From: Flavobacteriia bacterium
GTDB lineage: Bacteria > Bacteroidota > Bacteroidia > Flavobacteriales > Weeksellaceae
Assembly: GCA_015999765.1 (NCBI GenBank)
Contig: JAECQR010000003.1
Span: 62,001 to 126,000 of the forward strand
Reading direction: 5' to 3'
Length of the DNA: 64,000 bases
Positions 32,395-41,636 of the stretch are shown here, one piece after another. How positions within the stretch are numbered: the stretch's first letter is position 1; every line of letters starts with the position of its first letter. Under the pieces are notes generated by a model that worked only from the letters and a program-made list of their open reading frames with translations, ran no database searches and had not been told where the DNA came from. The position numbers and the translations under genes are program-made.

Positions 32395-34833
32395 TTAAAA
32401 ACCAAGGAAATTCAACTTCAACTGTATGGCGAAATTTTCTTTGAAAGGTAAAGTCGAGTAGTGGCCAACTCTGTAAAAGAACCCAAGATTGAAGGGTGTT
32501 CCAAGGAAATTATTACTCTCTAATCCGATTTCCTGATAAAAATGATCGAGTTTCTGAAAGTCAAAACCGTGGTATCCAGGATTTTTCATGTCGCCGGTGA
32601 TTCCGCGGTACACCACGTCAAAACTCGAGGTATTCTTTCCGAAAGTTTTGAAATACCAGGGAATCCTGTGGGTAAAGTAAAATCCGGCAAATTTATCATT
32701 GTAATATTTTCCGCCCTCCATGGTTGCAAAACCAAGAAAAGAGGTGAGATTAAAATTGAAACTGTCTTTTCCGCTGCCCAATCCGTTCATCGCAAAATGA
32801 TGCCAGATCGGCGCGTCACCAGCGAGTAATCCTCCATAAACCCGAATTCCAGTAACACCTGCTGTTGTCTTGAAATTGTGCTGAGCGAGAACATCGAAAC
32901 GGCTGTATTTGAAGTCGCCGCCAAAAGACTGAAATCCCTGTTCATAATTGATGTAAAACTCCGGGAAGCTTTGCTCGTAAGTGAATTTTCCTGAAGGAGT
33001 CATGATGTTTTTTGATTTCGGGGCGAATTTCAGGGTAATTTGCGAGGCAAAATTCTCGAACTTCTTTCCGAGATTCATGAAATCATAATCGAAAGTGGCT
33101 TCTTCATTGTCCTTTTTGGTGGAAATATTCAGAGTCAAAGCATTGCTTAAATCATTTTCGAAAGCGAGTTTAAAGCCATTGTAGCGGTAGAATCTGTCGT
33201 TTTGCAGATCGATTCCGGAGTTCATGATTTTCATTTTAAAATTCCAGAGATTTTCATTAAATCTTCCGGCTGCTATTACATCATTGTAATATTCGGCGCG
33301 AAAAAAAGAGTTTTTTTCGAGAGTTGTTTTTACGTCGATTCCGGCTCCGTATTTCCAGCCTTCATCCTTGAAACCGTACGCAGCATACGCATCAGGCGAA
33401 ATATATCTGTTGAATCTTTCATTCAGTTTTCCGGCAATTCCTACACGTATTCCTTCGTATTTATTGTATTTTATGAGTTGAGCGGCATCAAAATCGATTT
33501 GCCCAATCCTCAGTTTTCCTTTAATTAAACCGGTGAAGGCATTTATCTTCTGGTCGAGTTTGTACTTTTTACCCACGCTGTCAATTTTTTCGTACGTGAT
33601 TTTTTCGCGTGTGGTTAATGAATCTGTGCGGAAGGCGTCGAGCGTCTTCCCATCGGAGTTTTTCACACTCATCGTGTAGCCCGAAAAATCTTTTTTATTT
33701 TCGGTGATATTGGTTATGAAATCAAAATAATCGGCAACCATAAAAACATAATTTCCGAATTTCTGAATGTTTTTCTGCGTAGAATCATTCTCCTTTTTAT
33801 TGGTTTTAGTATTTCCGAAAACGGTGGAACCCATTTTGATTTTCAGGTTTTCCTTACTTAGGAACCATTTGTTATCAATGGGTTTCCAAATACTGGTAAT
33901 TGTTCCTTCACTTCTTTTCTTGCTGTTGCTTTCAATTTTTTTCAGCCCGAATGTTTCTGTGTCAACATACAGGTAACCGTTAAATTTTCTCTTGTTTACA
34001 GGCTGCTTGTAGTCCACCTGCCGGAAACGGATCACGTAATTCTGCCGCCCTTCGATTTCAATAGTGTCTGTTAAAAAGAAACGGTAAAGAGTACGGTTTT
34101 CTTCACGGATCTCTCTGGGAATACGGTTTCTGTTAGAGCGCAGCGTCATCATTTCGTAAATCGGCTGTTTCAGTCCGGCAACGCGGTTATCGAGAATGTT
34201 TATTTTTTCGCCGTATTTTTTTGAATAAAGGAATTCTGAAGCTCTTTCCCAAAGAAAAAGTTTGCTCGAGGACATCAGTTTCATGACATTTACGCTTTCC
34301 ACAGAATCTTTCTTTTTCTCAGCAGTCTGTACTTTTTCAGGGAGATTTTTCAACGAATCGAGTCTTTTTTCGAGATAGGAGTTATAGTGTTTGATGCTGT
34401 CTTCATCAATATCTAAAGAAATTTTTTCGTAAGATTTAAAGGAATATGACTCTAGGCTTTGAGGTGAATTTTTTTGGTAGCTCTCGTTTACTTTCTGCAG
34501 AATTTCCAATGCCAAAGGGTCGCTTTTATCATTAATGATTACACCTTCAATCGACTGAGTTTTGGGGTCGGTCTTTGACAGAGTAACTTCCATAACCTTA
34601 TCCACAACCGCTTCTTCCTCATAATATCCGGCAGCTGTTACATCTACCTGCTTGCATTTTGTTCTGAAGTATAGATTGCCTTGGGCGTTGGTTTTTCCTA
34701 ATGTTTTTTTGTTACAGGAAACTGTTGCATTGGAAATGGGCGTTCCTTCTCCAGCTTTCAAAACGGTAATTTTTGACTGTGCCGTAATATTCAGAAAAAT
34801 GAATGAAAAGAGGAGTAATGGAAGTTTATTCAT
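32395..34833 (-). CDS. DUF5686 / carboxypeptidase-regulatory-like outer-membrane protein
   Basis: 812 residues. A signal peptide (LLLFSFIFLNITAQ) is followed by a carboxypeptidase-regulatory-like Ig fold (about 20-100: ISNATVSCNKKTLGKTNAQG), a central domain with DPLALEILQKVNE and YLYVDTETFGLKKIE, and a C-terminal beta-barrel ending LKLNFLGF with terminal Phe. This is the DUF5686 family of Bacteroidetes outer-membrane proteins. Its function is unknown; family members resemble surface assembly or biogenesis factors. It starts upstream of the GC-rich element and is transcribed toward it. Confidence 0.88.
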   Translation of the reverse strand: MNKLPLLLFSFIFLNITAQSKITVLKAGEGTPISNATVSCNKKTLGKTNAQGNLYFRTKCKQVDVTAAGYYEEEAVVDKVMEVTLSKTDPKTQSIEGVIINDKSDPLALEILQKVNESYQKNSPQSLESYSFKSYEKISLDIDEDSIKHYNSYLEKRLDSLKNLPEKVQTAEKKKDSVESVNVMKLMSSSKLFLWERASEFLYSKKYGEKINILDNRVAGLKQPIYEMMTLRSNRNRIPREIREENRTLYRFFLTDTIEIEGRQNYVIRFRQVDYKQPVNKRKFNGYLYVDTETFGLKKIESNSKKRSEGTITSIWKPIDNKWFLSKENLKIKMGSTVFGNTKTNKKENDSTQKNIQKFGNYVFMVADYFDFITNITENKKDFSGYTMSVKNSDGKTLDAFRTDSLTTREKITYEKIDSVGKKYKLDQKINAFTGLIKGKLRIGQIDFDAAQLIKYNKYEGIRVGIAGKLNERFNRYISPDAYAAYGFKDEGWKYGAGIDVKTTLEKNSFFRAEYYNDVIAAGRFNENLWNFKMKIMNSGIDLQNDRFYRYNGFKLAFENDLSNALTLNISTKKDNEEATFDYDFMNLGKKFENFASQITLKFAPKSKNIMTPSGKFTYEQSFPEFYINYEQGFQSFGGDFKYSRFDVLAQHNFKTTAGVTGIRVYGGLLAGDAPIWHHFAMNGLGSGKDSFNFNLTSFLGFATMEGGKYYNDKFAGFYFTHRIPWYFKTFGKNTSSFDVVYRGITGDMKNPGYHGFDFQKLDHFYQEIGLESNNFLGTPFNLGFFYRVGHYSTLPFKENFAIQLKLNFLGF

Positions 34834-34939
34834 AAAAACAAAAGTATATATTTTTTTTAGACATTCCGCTACCCAAATCCGATTGCTGTTATCAAAATTA
34901 ACACCGGGATGGTTTATAAATAATTTGTAAATTAGTTAG

Positions 34940-35638
34940 ATGAAAAAAATATTTACACTCGCTATACTTCTGCAATCACTAACGTTTATTGCCCAGCAGA
35001 GAGCATTAACCGAAGACGGTAAAGAAGTGGTGCTTTTCGATAACGGTACCTGGAAGTTTGTAAATGAAAGCGATGCTAAAGCGCTGGAAACCATAGTTAC
35101 AAACAATAATTTATTTGAGAAGCCCAAGACCGCAAGTTTTTTAATGAAAAGTAAAAAGCTGGATGTTGGCGTATATTTCGATCCCAAAAAATGGAAACTG
35201 GCCACCCAGAATATCAGTCCTCACGTCGAATATTTCTTTACTGACCGCGCTAATACTGAAGGTTTGTTCGGTTTTATGATGACCGAAAAAGTGCAGATTG
35301 CTACCTTGAAGAATTTGAAGGAACTCATTATCGAAAACGTTACCAGAAATGTAGATTTTTTCCGGCTAAAAGATTCTGAATACCGCACTGTTAACGGTAT
35401 GAAAGTACTATTCATCCGTTACGCGGCAAATACAAAAGGTATGGATTTCGAATACGCAGGAAATTATTACATCAATAGCGACGGCTATGCGGGCGTGGTA
35501 GGTTTTTCTTCGCAGAAAATGTTCGAAAAAAGTTTCGGCGATATTCAGGAGTTAATCAACGGAATTTCAATTACACCTAAACAGGAAGTTTCGGAGGTTA
35601 ATGAATACACTTCGCCGCCACCAATGAAAACAAAATAA
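34940..35638 (+). CDS. Exported protein of unknown function
   Basis: 232 residues with a signal peptide (IFTLAILLQSLTFIAQ). The N-terminal mature part TEDGKEVVLFDNGTWKFV is a short beta-hairpin module seen at the start of various flavobacterial exported proteins. The rest (KLDVGVYFDPKKWKLA, FEYAGNYYINSDGYAGVVGF) is alpha/beta without a motif I can name. It is convergent with recG, 3 bases apart, and has no obvious partner genes. Confidence 0.75.
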   Translation: MKKIFTLAILLQSLTFIAQQRALTEDGKEVVLFDNGTWKFVNESDAKALETIVTNNNLFEKPKTASFLMKSKKLDVGVYFDPKKWKLATQNISPHVEYFFTDRANTEGLFGFMMTEKVQIATLKNLKELIIENVTRNVDFFRLKDSEYRTVNGMKVLFIRYAANTKGMDFEYAGNYYINSDGYAGVVGFSSQKMFEKSFGDIQELINGISITPKQEVSEVNEYTSPPPMKTK

Positions 35639-35641
35639 ATT

Positions 35642-37747
35642 TTACGAGATCCGGCTCCATTTATTTTTTCCTTTATACAGTTTCAGATAGTAATTCTTTA
35701 AACCTGCATTCTCAGTATTCTGCAGATGCGGATCCTGTTTTAAAAGATGTTCTACCGCAGCTTTTGAAGCTTTGATAATCTTTGCATCCGCTGTTAAATC
35801 AAGTTTTTTAAAATCGACGACTCCGCTCTGCTGTGTGCCCAAAATATCGCCGGGACCGCGAAGTTGCATATCGACTTCAGAAATTTTGAAACCGTCATTG
35901 GTTTCAGTCATGGTTTTAATTCGGGTTCGGCTTTCCGCAGTAAGTTTATCAGAAGTCATTAGAATACAGAAACTCTGTTCTGCACCACGTCCAACTCTTC
36001 CACGCAACTGGTGAAGCTGCGAAAGGCCAAATCTTTCAGCACTTTCAATAATCATTACTGAAGCATTAGGAACATTTACGCCGACTTCAATCACTGTTGT
36101 CGCTACCATTACTTCAGCTTTTCCGGAAGCAAAATAACTCATCGCGGCTTCCTTTTCTGCGGGTTTCATCCGCCCGTGAAGCATGGTGACATTTTTTCCT
36201 TCGAAAAACTCAACAATATGATCGAAATTCTCCATCAGGTTTTTGTAATCCAGGGTTTCAGACTCTTCAATTAATGGATAAACGAAATAAATCTGTCTTC
36301 CTTTTTCAATCTCATCTTTTGCGAAACGGAAAACCGAAAGTCTATCTTTTTCGCGTCTGTGAGCGGTAATAATGGGTTTTCTGCCAACCGGCATTTCATC
36401 AATTACTGACACATCCAAATCACTGTAAAAACTCATTGCCAAAGTCCGTGGAATGGGCGTAGCAGTCATGACCAGAATGTGTGGCGGAATTTTATTTTTA
36501 GCCCAAAGTCTGGCCCTTTGCGCAACCCCAAATCTGTGCTGTTCGTCGATGATGGCGAGACCGATATTTTTGAACTGAACAATATCTTCGAGAACCGCGT
36601 GAGTTCCTACAAGAACCGAAAGTTCACCAGAAAGCAGTTCTGCATGAATGATTTTTCTTTCCGCAGTTTTCGTAGAACCGGTGAGGAGGCGGACTTTAAT
36701 ATCCGTATTGGCAAGCAGCTCCTTTATAGAATTAAAATGTTGCTGCGCGAGAATTTCTGTAGGAGCCATCATACAGCTTTGGAAGCCATTGTCCATGGCG
36801 ATGAGCATTGCAAGAAGCGCAACCATTGTTTTCCCTGATCCTACGTCGCCCTGCAGCAGACGGTTCATCTGAATCGGCTTCTTCATATCGGTGCGGATTT
36901 CTTTCAAAACTCTTTTCTGAGCATTGGTCAGCTCAAAAGGAAGGTTGTTTCCGTAAAAATTATTGAAGTTTTCACCGATTTTCAGGAATGGATTTCCGAT
37001 GACAGAAGTCTTTTGGTGCTGTTTTTTTAATCCGTAACCCAGCTGAAAGAAGAAAGCTTCTTCGAACTTCAGTCTTCGGTTTGCGTGTTCGAAATGATGC
37101 AAATCTTTAGGAAAGTGAATATGATAAAACGCCGGAATTCTGCCAATTATTTTTAAAGATTTCATTAAAGAATCAGGCATGTTTTCCTGCATTAATGAAG
37201 GTAAATTAAGTGTAATTTCTGCAAGTAAGGTCTGGAAAAACTTATTATTAATTCCTCTTTTTGCAAGTTTTTCGCTGCCGGGATAAATGGGCAGGAGCGA
37301 GCCGGAAAGCGCCTTCTTTTCATCAACTTCGATCTCAGGGTGAGCCATTGAAAAGATCCCGTTGAATAAACTTACCTTACCAAAAATAAAAATTTCTCTG
37401 TTGAGCGGAATCTGCTCTTTCATCCATTTCGAATAACGGAACCAGACGAGTTCCAAAGTTCCGGTCTGATCACGGAATTTGGCTGACATTCTTTTCTTTC
37501 CGTTTCCGTAACCAATTTCCTGCACATCGGTTATTCTTCCCTTCAGCTGAATTTCAGCATCAGGCTCTTCAGTTAACTCACCAATTTTATGAATTTTGCT
37601 TTTATCAATATACCGGAGCGGATAGAAGGTGAGGAGATCTTCCACAGTCCTAATTCCCAAGACATTTTTAATGAATTTGGCGCGTTCGGGACCGATTCCT
37701 TTTAAGAATTCTATGGAGGTTTCTAAAGTCAGACTCAATTTTTTCAC
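35642..37747 (-). CDS. recG: ATP-dependent DNA helicase RecG
   Basis: 701 residues: N-terminal wedge/OB domain with RIADV-like fold (LKGRITDVQEIGYG), then helicase motifs GDVGSGKT (Walker A), IIDEQHRFGV (DEQH box), MTATPIPRTLA and, in domain 2, VMVATTVIEVGVNVPN and QLRGRVGRG. It remodels stalled replication forks and Holliday junctions. Length and motif order are normal. It is the 3' gene after thioredoxin on the minus strand, separated by a terminator. Confidence 0.97.
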   Translation of the reverse strand: MKKLSLTLETSIEFLKGIGPERAKFIKNVLGIRTVEDLLTFYPLRYIDKSKIHKIGELTEEPDAEIQLKGRITDVQEIGYGNGKKRMSAKFRDQTGTLELVWFRYSKWMKEQIPLNREIFIFGKVSLFNGIFSMAHPEIEVDEKKALSGSLLPIYPGSEKLAKRGINNKFFQTLLAEITLNLPSLMQENMPDSLMKSLKIIGRIPAFYHIHFPKDLHHFEHANRRLKFEEAFFFQLGYGLKKQHQKTSVIGNPFLKIGENFNNFYGNNLPFELTNAQKRVLKEIRTDMKKPIQMNRLLQGDVGSGKTMVALLAMLIAMDNGFQSCMMAPTEILAQQHFNSIKELLANTDIKVRLLTGSTKTAERKIIHAELLSGELSVLVGTHAVLEDIVQFKNIGLAIIDEQHRFGVAQRARLWAKNKIPPHILVMTATPIPRTLAMSFYSDLDVSVIDEMPVGRKPIITAHRREKDRLSVFRFAKDEIEKGRQIYFVYPLIEESETLDYKNLMENFDHIVEFFEGKNVTMLHGRMKPAEKEAAMSYFASGKAEVMVATTVIEVGVNVPNASVMIIESAERFGLSQLHQLRGRVGRGAEQSFCILMTSDKLTAESRTRIKTMTETNDGFKISEVDMQLRGPGDILGTQQSGVVDFKKLDLTADAKIIKASKAAVEHLLKQDPHLQNTENAGLKNYYLKLYKGKNKWSRIS

Positions 37748-37778
37748 CAGAATTACTGGTTAGTGAGCGAATTTCGGT

Positions 37779-37817
37779 AAAATAAAAAAGACTTCCAAAA
37801 AATTATTTGAAAGTCTT
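37779..37817 (-). terminator. Terminator of the thioredoxin-family gene
   Basis: A 12-bp stem AAGACTTTCAAA/TTTGGAAGTCTT (minus-strand reading, one G-U) with a T run; lies between recG and the thioredoxin gene. Confidence 0.75.
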
Positions 37818-37835
37818 GATTTCTGTAATTCTAAA

Positions 37836-38369
37836 TCAGTTTTTAATACTTGATTTAAATTTTTTCTGATAGTTTTCCCACTGTTCACGCGTATTGATTT
37901 TCTTATAATCATCAGTGGCGATAAAAAGCATATACGGCTCGAGTTCTTTGGCGGTAAGTGCCCCCTGAAGAATGGTAATGGGCATACTTTGCTCATCCAG
38001 AAAAACTGTGGTAGGCACTGCATTTACATTCATAAATTTAGTGAATTCATGCATTGAATTTCTTTTTTTACCGTTAACAAAGCCGGGGTTCGAGAATGTT
38101 CTTCCAAAAAGGGTAACACTTTCTTTACTTTCTGCATCAAATTTTACAGCATAATAATTATCGTGGAGGTATTTTGCGATTACAGGATGGTTAAAGGTTT
38201 CTTTTTCCATTGTTTTACATGGTCCGCACCAGTCCGCGTAAAAATCGATAAGAATTTTCTTAGGTGTGTTTTTCTGCGCTTCAATGGCTTCCTCAAGCGT
38301 CATCCATTTTACCTGTCCGAAGGTAAAGGACATCAAGAGAATAAAAAATAGGATACTGAATTGTTTCAT
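37836..38369 (-). CDS. Exported thioredoxin-family protein
   Basis: 177 residues with a signal peptide (ILFFILLMSFTFGQ). The thioredoxin fold starts at KKILIDFYADWCGPCKTMEKE with the redox pair in WCGPC, and continues with HPVIAKYLHDNYYAVKFDAE and the cis-Pro segment NAVPTTVFLDE. It is close to SoxW/DsbD-gamma-like thiol reductases acting in the periplasm. It is monocistronic upstream of recG; which thiol partners it serves is unknown. Confidence 0.9.
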   Translation of the reverse strand: MKQFSILFFILLMSFTFGQVKWMTLEEAIEAQKNTPKKILIDFYADWCGPCKTMEKETFNHPVIAKYLHDNYYAVKFDAESKESVTLFGRTFSNPGFVNGKKRNSMHEFTKFMNVNAVPTTVFLDEQSMPITILQGALTAKELEPYMLFIATDDYKKINTREQWENYQKKFKSSIKN

Positions 38370-38407
38370 CGGGGATTTGATTGCAAAATAAGGTTTTTGT
38401 TAAAAGA

Positions 38408-39919
38408 TTATCTCACATCCTGCATGAGTTTTTTTACGAGTGGCGAAATCAGAATCAACACCACCCCTGCAACAACGGCATAAATGCCCAACTGTTTGTA
38501 ACCTTCGGTATAGGCAATAAGAGCATCCATATTGGTGGAGCCTTCTTTCGCTGTTGCCATGTTTGCCCCGATGATTCCTGCAACATACTGCCCGTAAGCA
38601 GATGCGAGGAACCACATTCCCATCATCATTCCCTGAAGTTTTTCAGTAGAAAGCTTCGTCATAATCGAAAGTCCGATTGGTGATAAACAAAGTTCACCGA
38701 AGGTAATAACCAGCAATGCAATGGTGAAAATGTTTAATGAAGTAATTCCCTGTAAATCAGCAAAAAATCGTGTAGCAAATAACACGTAGTACCCTAAACC
38801 GAGGAATATAAATCCGAGACCGAATTTTATTAAAGTGTTAGGTTCCAGTCTTTTCTTGCTCAGCCAGATCCAGAACAGTCCTAAAACCGGCGCCAGAAAG
38901 ATAATGAAGAAGGCACCTCCGGAATTGTTAACGCCATTAGGATCAAGCCCCAGTAAATCTTTATTCAGATTGTTTGCCGCGAAAATACTGAGAGAGCCGC
39001 CCGACTGCTCATAAATACCCCAGAAAATAATAGAGAACATAATGAAAACAAGCGCTGCCCATAATTTTTTTCTTTCAGCAACATTTACTTTTGTCATTTC
39101 ATAAAAGAGGTAAATCAGTGTCAAAGGACCAACAGTCCACATGAAATAATCGGTGTATTGCGGCACGGAAACCATGGTCATAATCAGCGGAACAAAAACC
39201 AGAGTAAGCGCGTATACACCGTAAACCTTCCATTTTTCCATAGGAACCACGGTCCCGTCTGCTAATTTTCGTTCAGGCATAAGACCAATCGGACCTAAAC
39301 TTCTTTGGGTAAAAACAAAATTAATCAAGCTGATGACCATTACAATTGCTGCTAAACCAAATGCGACATTCCATCTTTTGTCTTCCGGTATCAAACCCGA
39401 AAGCATTTCGCCTTTACCAATTGCAATACACAGATAGCCGCCAAGCAATGCTCCAAGGTTGATTCCTGCGTAAAAGAGTGAAAAACCTGCATCGGTACGG
39501 GAGTCTCCGGCTTTGTAAAGTTTTCCTACCATTGTCGAAATATTAGGTTTAAAGAAACCTGTACCTACAACTGTAAAAGAAATTCCAAGAAAGAAAAAAT
39601 CATGAGGATTAGTGGCGAGAATCAAACTCCCGACAATCATCAGCAATCCGCCCCAGAAGAGCGATTTCCGGAATCCCAGAATTTTATCGGCAAATAGTCC
39701 GCCCACAAAAGTAAAAGCGTACACAAAAGCCTGTGTTGCTCCGTATTGTAAATTGGCCTGTTCGTCACCGAATTTCAACTGAGAAATCATGAAGAAAACG
39801 AGCATACCGCGCATTCCGTAGAAGCAGAAGCGTTCCCACATTTCCGAGAAAAAAAGTGACCAGATTTGCTTTGGATATTTTCCTTTGAAATCCTGAATTT
39901 GTTCTAACGTAAGATTCAT
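38408..39919 (-). CDS. POT-family peptide:proton symporter
   Basis: 503 residues with 12-14 predicted membrane helices. The start at 39919 (MNLTLEQIQDFKG) is preferred over 39955. It carries the POT signatures: EMWERFCFYGMRG in helix 1 (ExxER proton-coupling motif) and FSLFYAGINLGALLGG. It imports di- and tripeptides with protons. It is one of three POT genes in a row with dipeptidyl peptidase IV. A terminator separates it from the next POT gene. Confidence 0.9.
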   Translation of the reverse strand: MNLTLEQIQDFKGKYPKQIWSLFFSEMWERFCFYGMRGMLVFFMISQLKFGDEQANLQYGATQAFVYAFTFVGGLFADKILGFRKSLFWGGLLMIVGSLILATNPHDFFFLGISFTVVGTGFFKPNISTMVGKLYKAGDSRTDAGFSLFYAGINLGALLGGYLCIAIGKGEMLSGLIPEDKRWNVAFGLAAIVMVISLINFVFTQRSLGPIGLMPERKLADGTVVPMEKWKVYGVYALTLVFVPLIMTMVSVPQYTDYFMWTVGPLTLIYLFYEMTKVNVAERKKLWAALVFIMFSIIFWGIYEQSGGSLSIFAANNLNKDLLGLDPNGVNNSGGAFFIIFLAPVLGLFWIWLSKKRLEPNTLIKFGLGFIFLGLGYYVLFATRFFADLQGITSLNIFTIALLVITFGELCLSPIGLSIMTKLSTEKLQGMMMGMWFLASAYGQYVAGIIGANMATAKEGSTNMDALIAYTEGYKQLGIYAVVAGVVLILISPLVKKLMQDVR

Positions 39920-39940
39920 TTTAGAATAATTTTTAACGAA

Positions 39941-39972
39941 AATAGAAAAAACCACCGAATAATCGGTGGTTT
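39941..39972 (-). terminator. Terminator of the middle POT gene
   Basis: A 10-bp stem AAACCACCGA/TCGGTGGTTT with a four-base loop and T run on the minus strand. Confidence 0.85.
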
Positions 39973-39995
39973 TAAATAATTATGTAGCAGGCTTA

Positions 39996-41501
39996 TTAGT
40001 TTACACCATGCATTTTCTTTTCTAACCAACGGCTCATTGCAAAAAGTATCAATGCCGCAGCACCGCACATTACAATAAATACAAGGAAGAAATCGAACAG
40101 ATTCGCAATTTCGAAACCTAAAAAATAAGTTACTTTCGCGCCTTGACCGTCTTCGCCGCTTCCAGGAATTAACGCTGACAATGTACCGGCAAATTTGTTT
40201 GCAGCAGCGTTAGCCAGGAACCAGGTTCCCATCAAAAGAGAAGAGAAACGAAGTGGCGAAAGTTTTGACACCATTGAAAGTCCGATTGGTGAAAGGCAAA
40301 GTTCACCCATTGTGTGAATTACATATAATGCGATCAACCAAAACATAGAAACTTTATCCATAAGTCCCAATCCATAAACCGCGAAAGCGATTACAACGTA
40401 CCCTAAAGATACCAAAGCAAGACCAAGCGCCATTTTCTTAGGCGAAGACGGTTCCATACCGCGGTTTCCGAGACGCAACCACATCGAAGAAAATAATGGT
40501 GCAAGTAGGATAATTGCCAGTGGGTTTACTGACTGAAAATAACTGGCAGGCATTTCCCAACCGAAGATTGTTCTGTCGGTCTGTCTGTCTGCAAAGATTG
40601 TCAAAGAAGCTCCGGCCTGCTCAAACGCACCCCAGAAGAAGATTACAAAGAACGCCAGAATGAAGATTACCATAATTCTTTCACGTTCCTCTTTCGTTAA
40701 CGATTTATCTGTTAAAACGATTAGAGGCATTACGATCATGGCTCCATAAATCAGATATCCAATGATATCCAAATCGCTTTGGAACATGGTTTTAAAGTTC
40801 ATTAAGAAGAAAATAACTCCTATTGATCCTAATACGAGACCGATTTGGGCGATACCAAATTTATTGGTCGGCATACCGATTGGCTTGTTTTCGTGATCTA
40901 CCAGAAGTTTGTTTTTCTGAAGCATAAAAGTAAGCAAGCCGATTACCATACCGATACCTGCTGCCAGGAAGCCCCATTTAAAGTCAATTTTTTCAGCCAG
41001 CGTACCAGAAATAAGCGGTGCGAAGAAAGCTCCCAGGTTGATACCCATATAGAAAATGGTAAATGCAGAATCGATTCTGCGGTCACCTTTTGGATAAAGC
41101 TGACCCACCATTGTCGAAATGTTTGGTTTGAAAAATCCATTTCCAATGATTAACATGGTAAGACCAATCCACATCAGCGTAATTGCTGAACTGCCTGAAG
41201 TGGAAGCACTGAAAAACATTACAAACTGCCCAAGTGCCATAAGTACACCACCAATTTCTATACTTCTTCTGTTGCCCAGAAAACGGTCTGCAAGATAACC
41301 ACCCAAAAGCGGCGTAAGATATACCAAACCGGTATAACTTCCGTAGATTTGAGAAGCTTCTGCATCATCCATTAAAAGCATTTTCGTCATGTATAAAACG
41401 AAAATTGCACGCATACCGTAATAAGAGAAACGTTCCCACATTTCTGTCATAAACAAAAGATAGAGTCCTTTCGGGTGCCCTTTTTGCTCTGCTGTGTCCA
41501 T
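39996..41501 (-). CDS. POT-family peptide:proton symporter
   Basis: 501 residues, polytopic, with EMWERFSYYGMRA and FTIFYMGINLGAFFAP, so a second oligopeptide symporter. It differs clearly from the other two in the loops. It has its own -7 box 33 nt upstream (41534-41541) and sits between two terminators, so it is probably a separate transcript. The substrate range cannot be read from sequence. Confidence 0.9.
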   Translation of the reverse strand: MDTAEQKGHPKGLYLLFMTEMWERFSYYGMRAIFVLYMTKMLLMDDAEASQIYGSYTGLVYLTPLLGGYLADRFLGNRRSIEIGGVLMALGQFVMFFSASTSGSSAITLMWIGLTMLIIGNGFFKPNISTMVGQLYPKGDRRIDSAFTIFYMGINLGAFFAPLISGTLAEKIDFKWGFLAAGIGMVIGLLTFMLQKNKLLVDHENKPIGMPTNKFGIAQIGLVLGSIGVIFFLMNFKTMFQSDLDIIGYLIYGAMIVMPLIVLTDKSLTKEERERIMVIFILAFFVIFFWGAFEQAGASLTIFADRQTDRTIFGWEMPASYFQSVNPLAIILLAPLFSSMWLRLGNRGMEPSSPKKMALGLALVSLGYVVIAFAVYGLGLMDKVSMFWLIALYVIHTMGELCLSPIGLSMVSKLSPLRFSSLLMGTWFLANAAANKFAGTLSALIPGSGEDGQGAKVTYFLGFEIANLFDFFLVFIVMCGAAALILFAMSRWLEKKMHGVN

Positions 41502-41533
41502 ATTTTTTCTATTTGTTAATATTTGTTAATGAG

Positions 41534-41541
41534 CAAATATA
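41534..41541 (-). promoter_or_regulatory. -7 box of the middle POT gene
   Basis: Reads TATATTTG on the minus strand; a TTG (41557-41559) lies 15 nt upstream, closer than usual. Confidence 0.4.
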
Positions 41542-41580
41542 GTTTTTTTTCTTTTTCAAGTGCTGATTATTTCAGTTTTT

Positions 41581-41614
41581 AAAACAGAAAAGTGCCGAAT
41601 TTCTCCGGCACTTT
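41581..41614 (-). terminator. Terminator of the DPP IV - POT unit
   Basis: A 9-bp stem AAAGTGCCG/CGGCACTTT with an 8-base loop and a T-rich tail on the minus strand. Confidence 0.8.
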
Positions 41615-41636
41615 AAAAATATTAATAAAGAAAGGT

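Noticed and set aside
32251-32451. Open reading frame through the GC-rich element
   Set aside because: Composition follows the hairpin repeat, the frame runs into the 3' end of the opposing DUF5686 gene, and no domain is recognisable.
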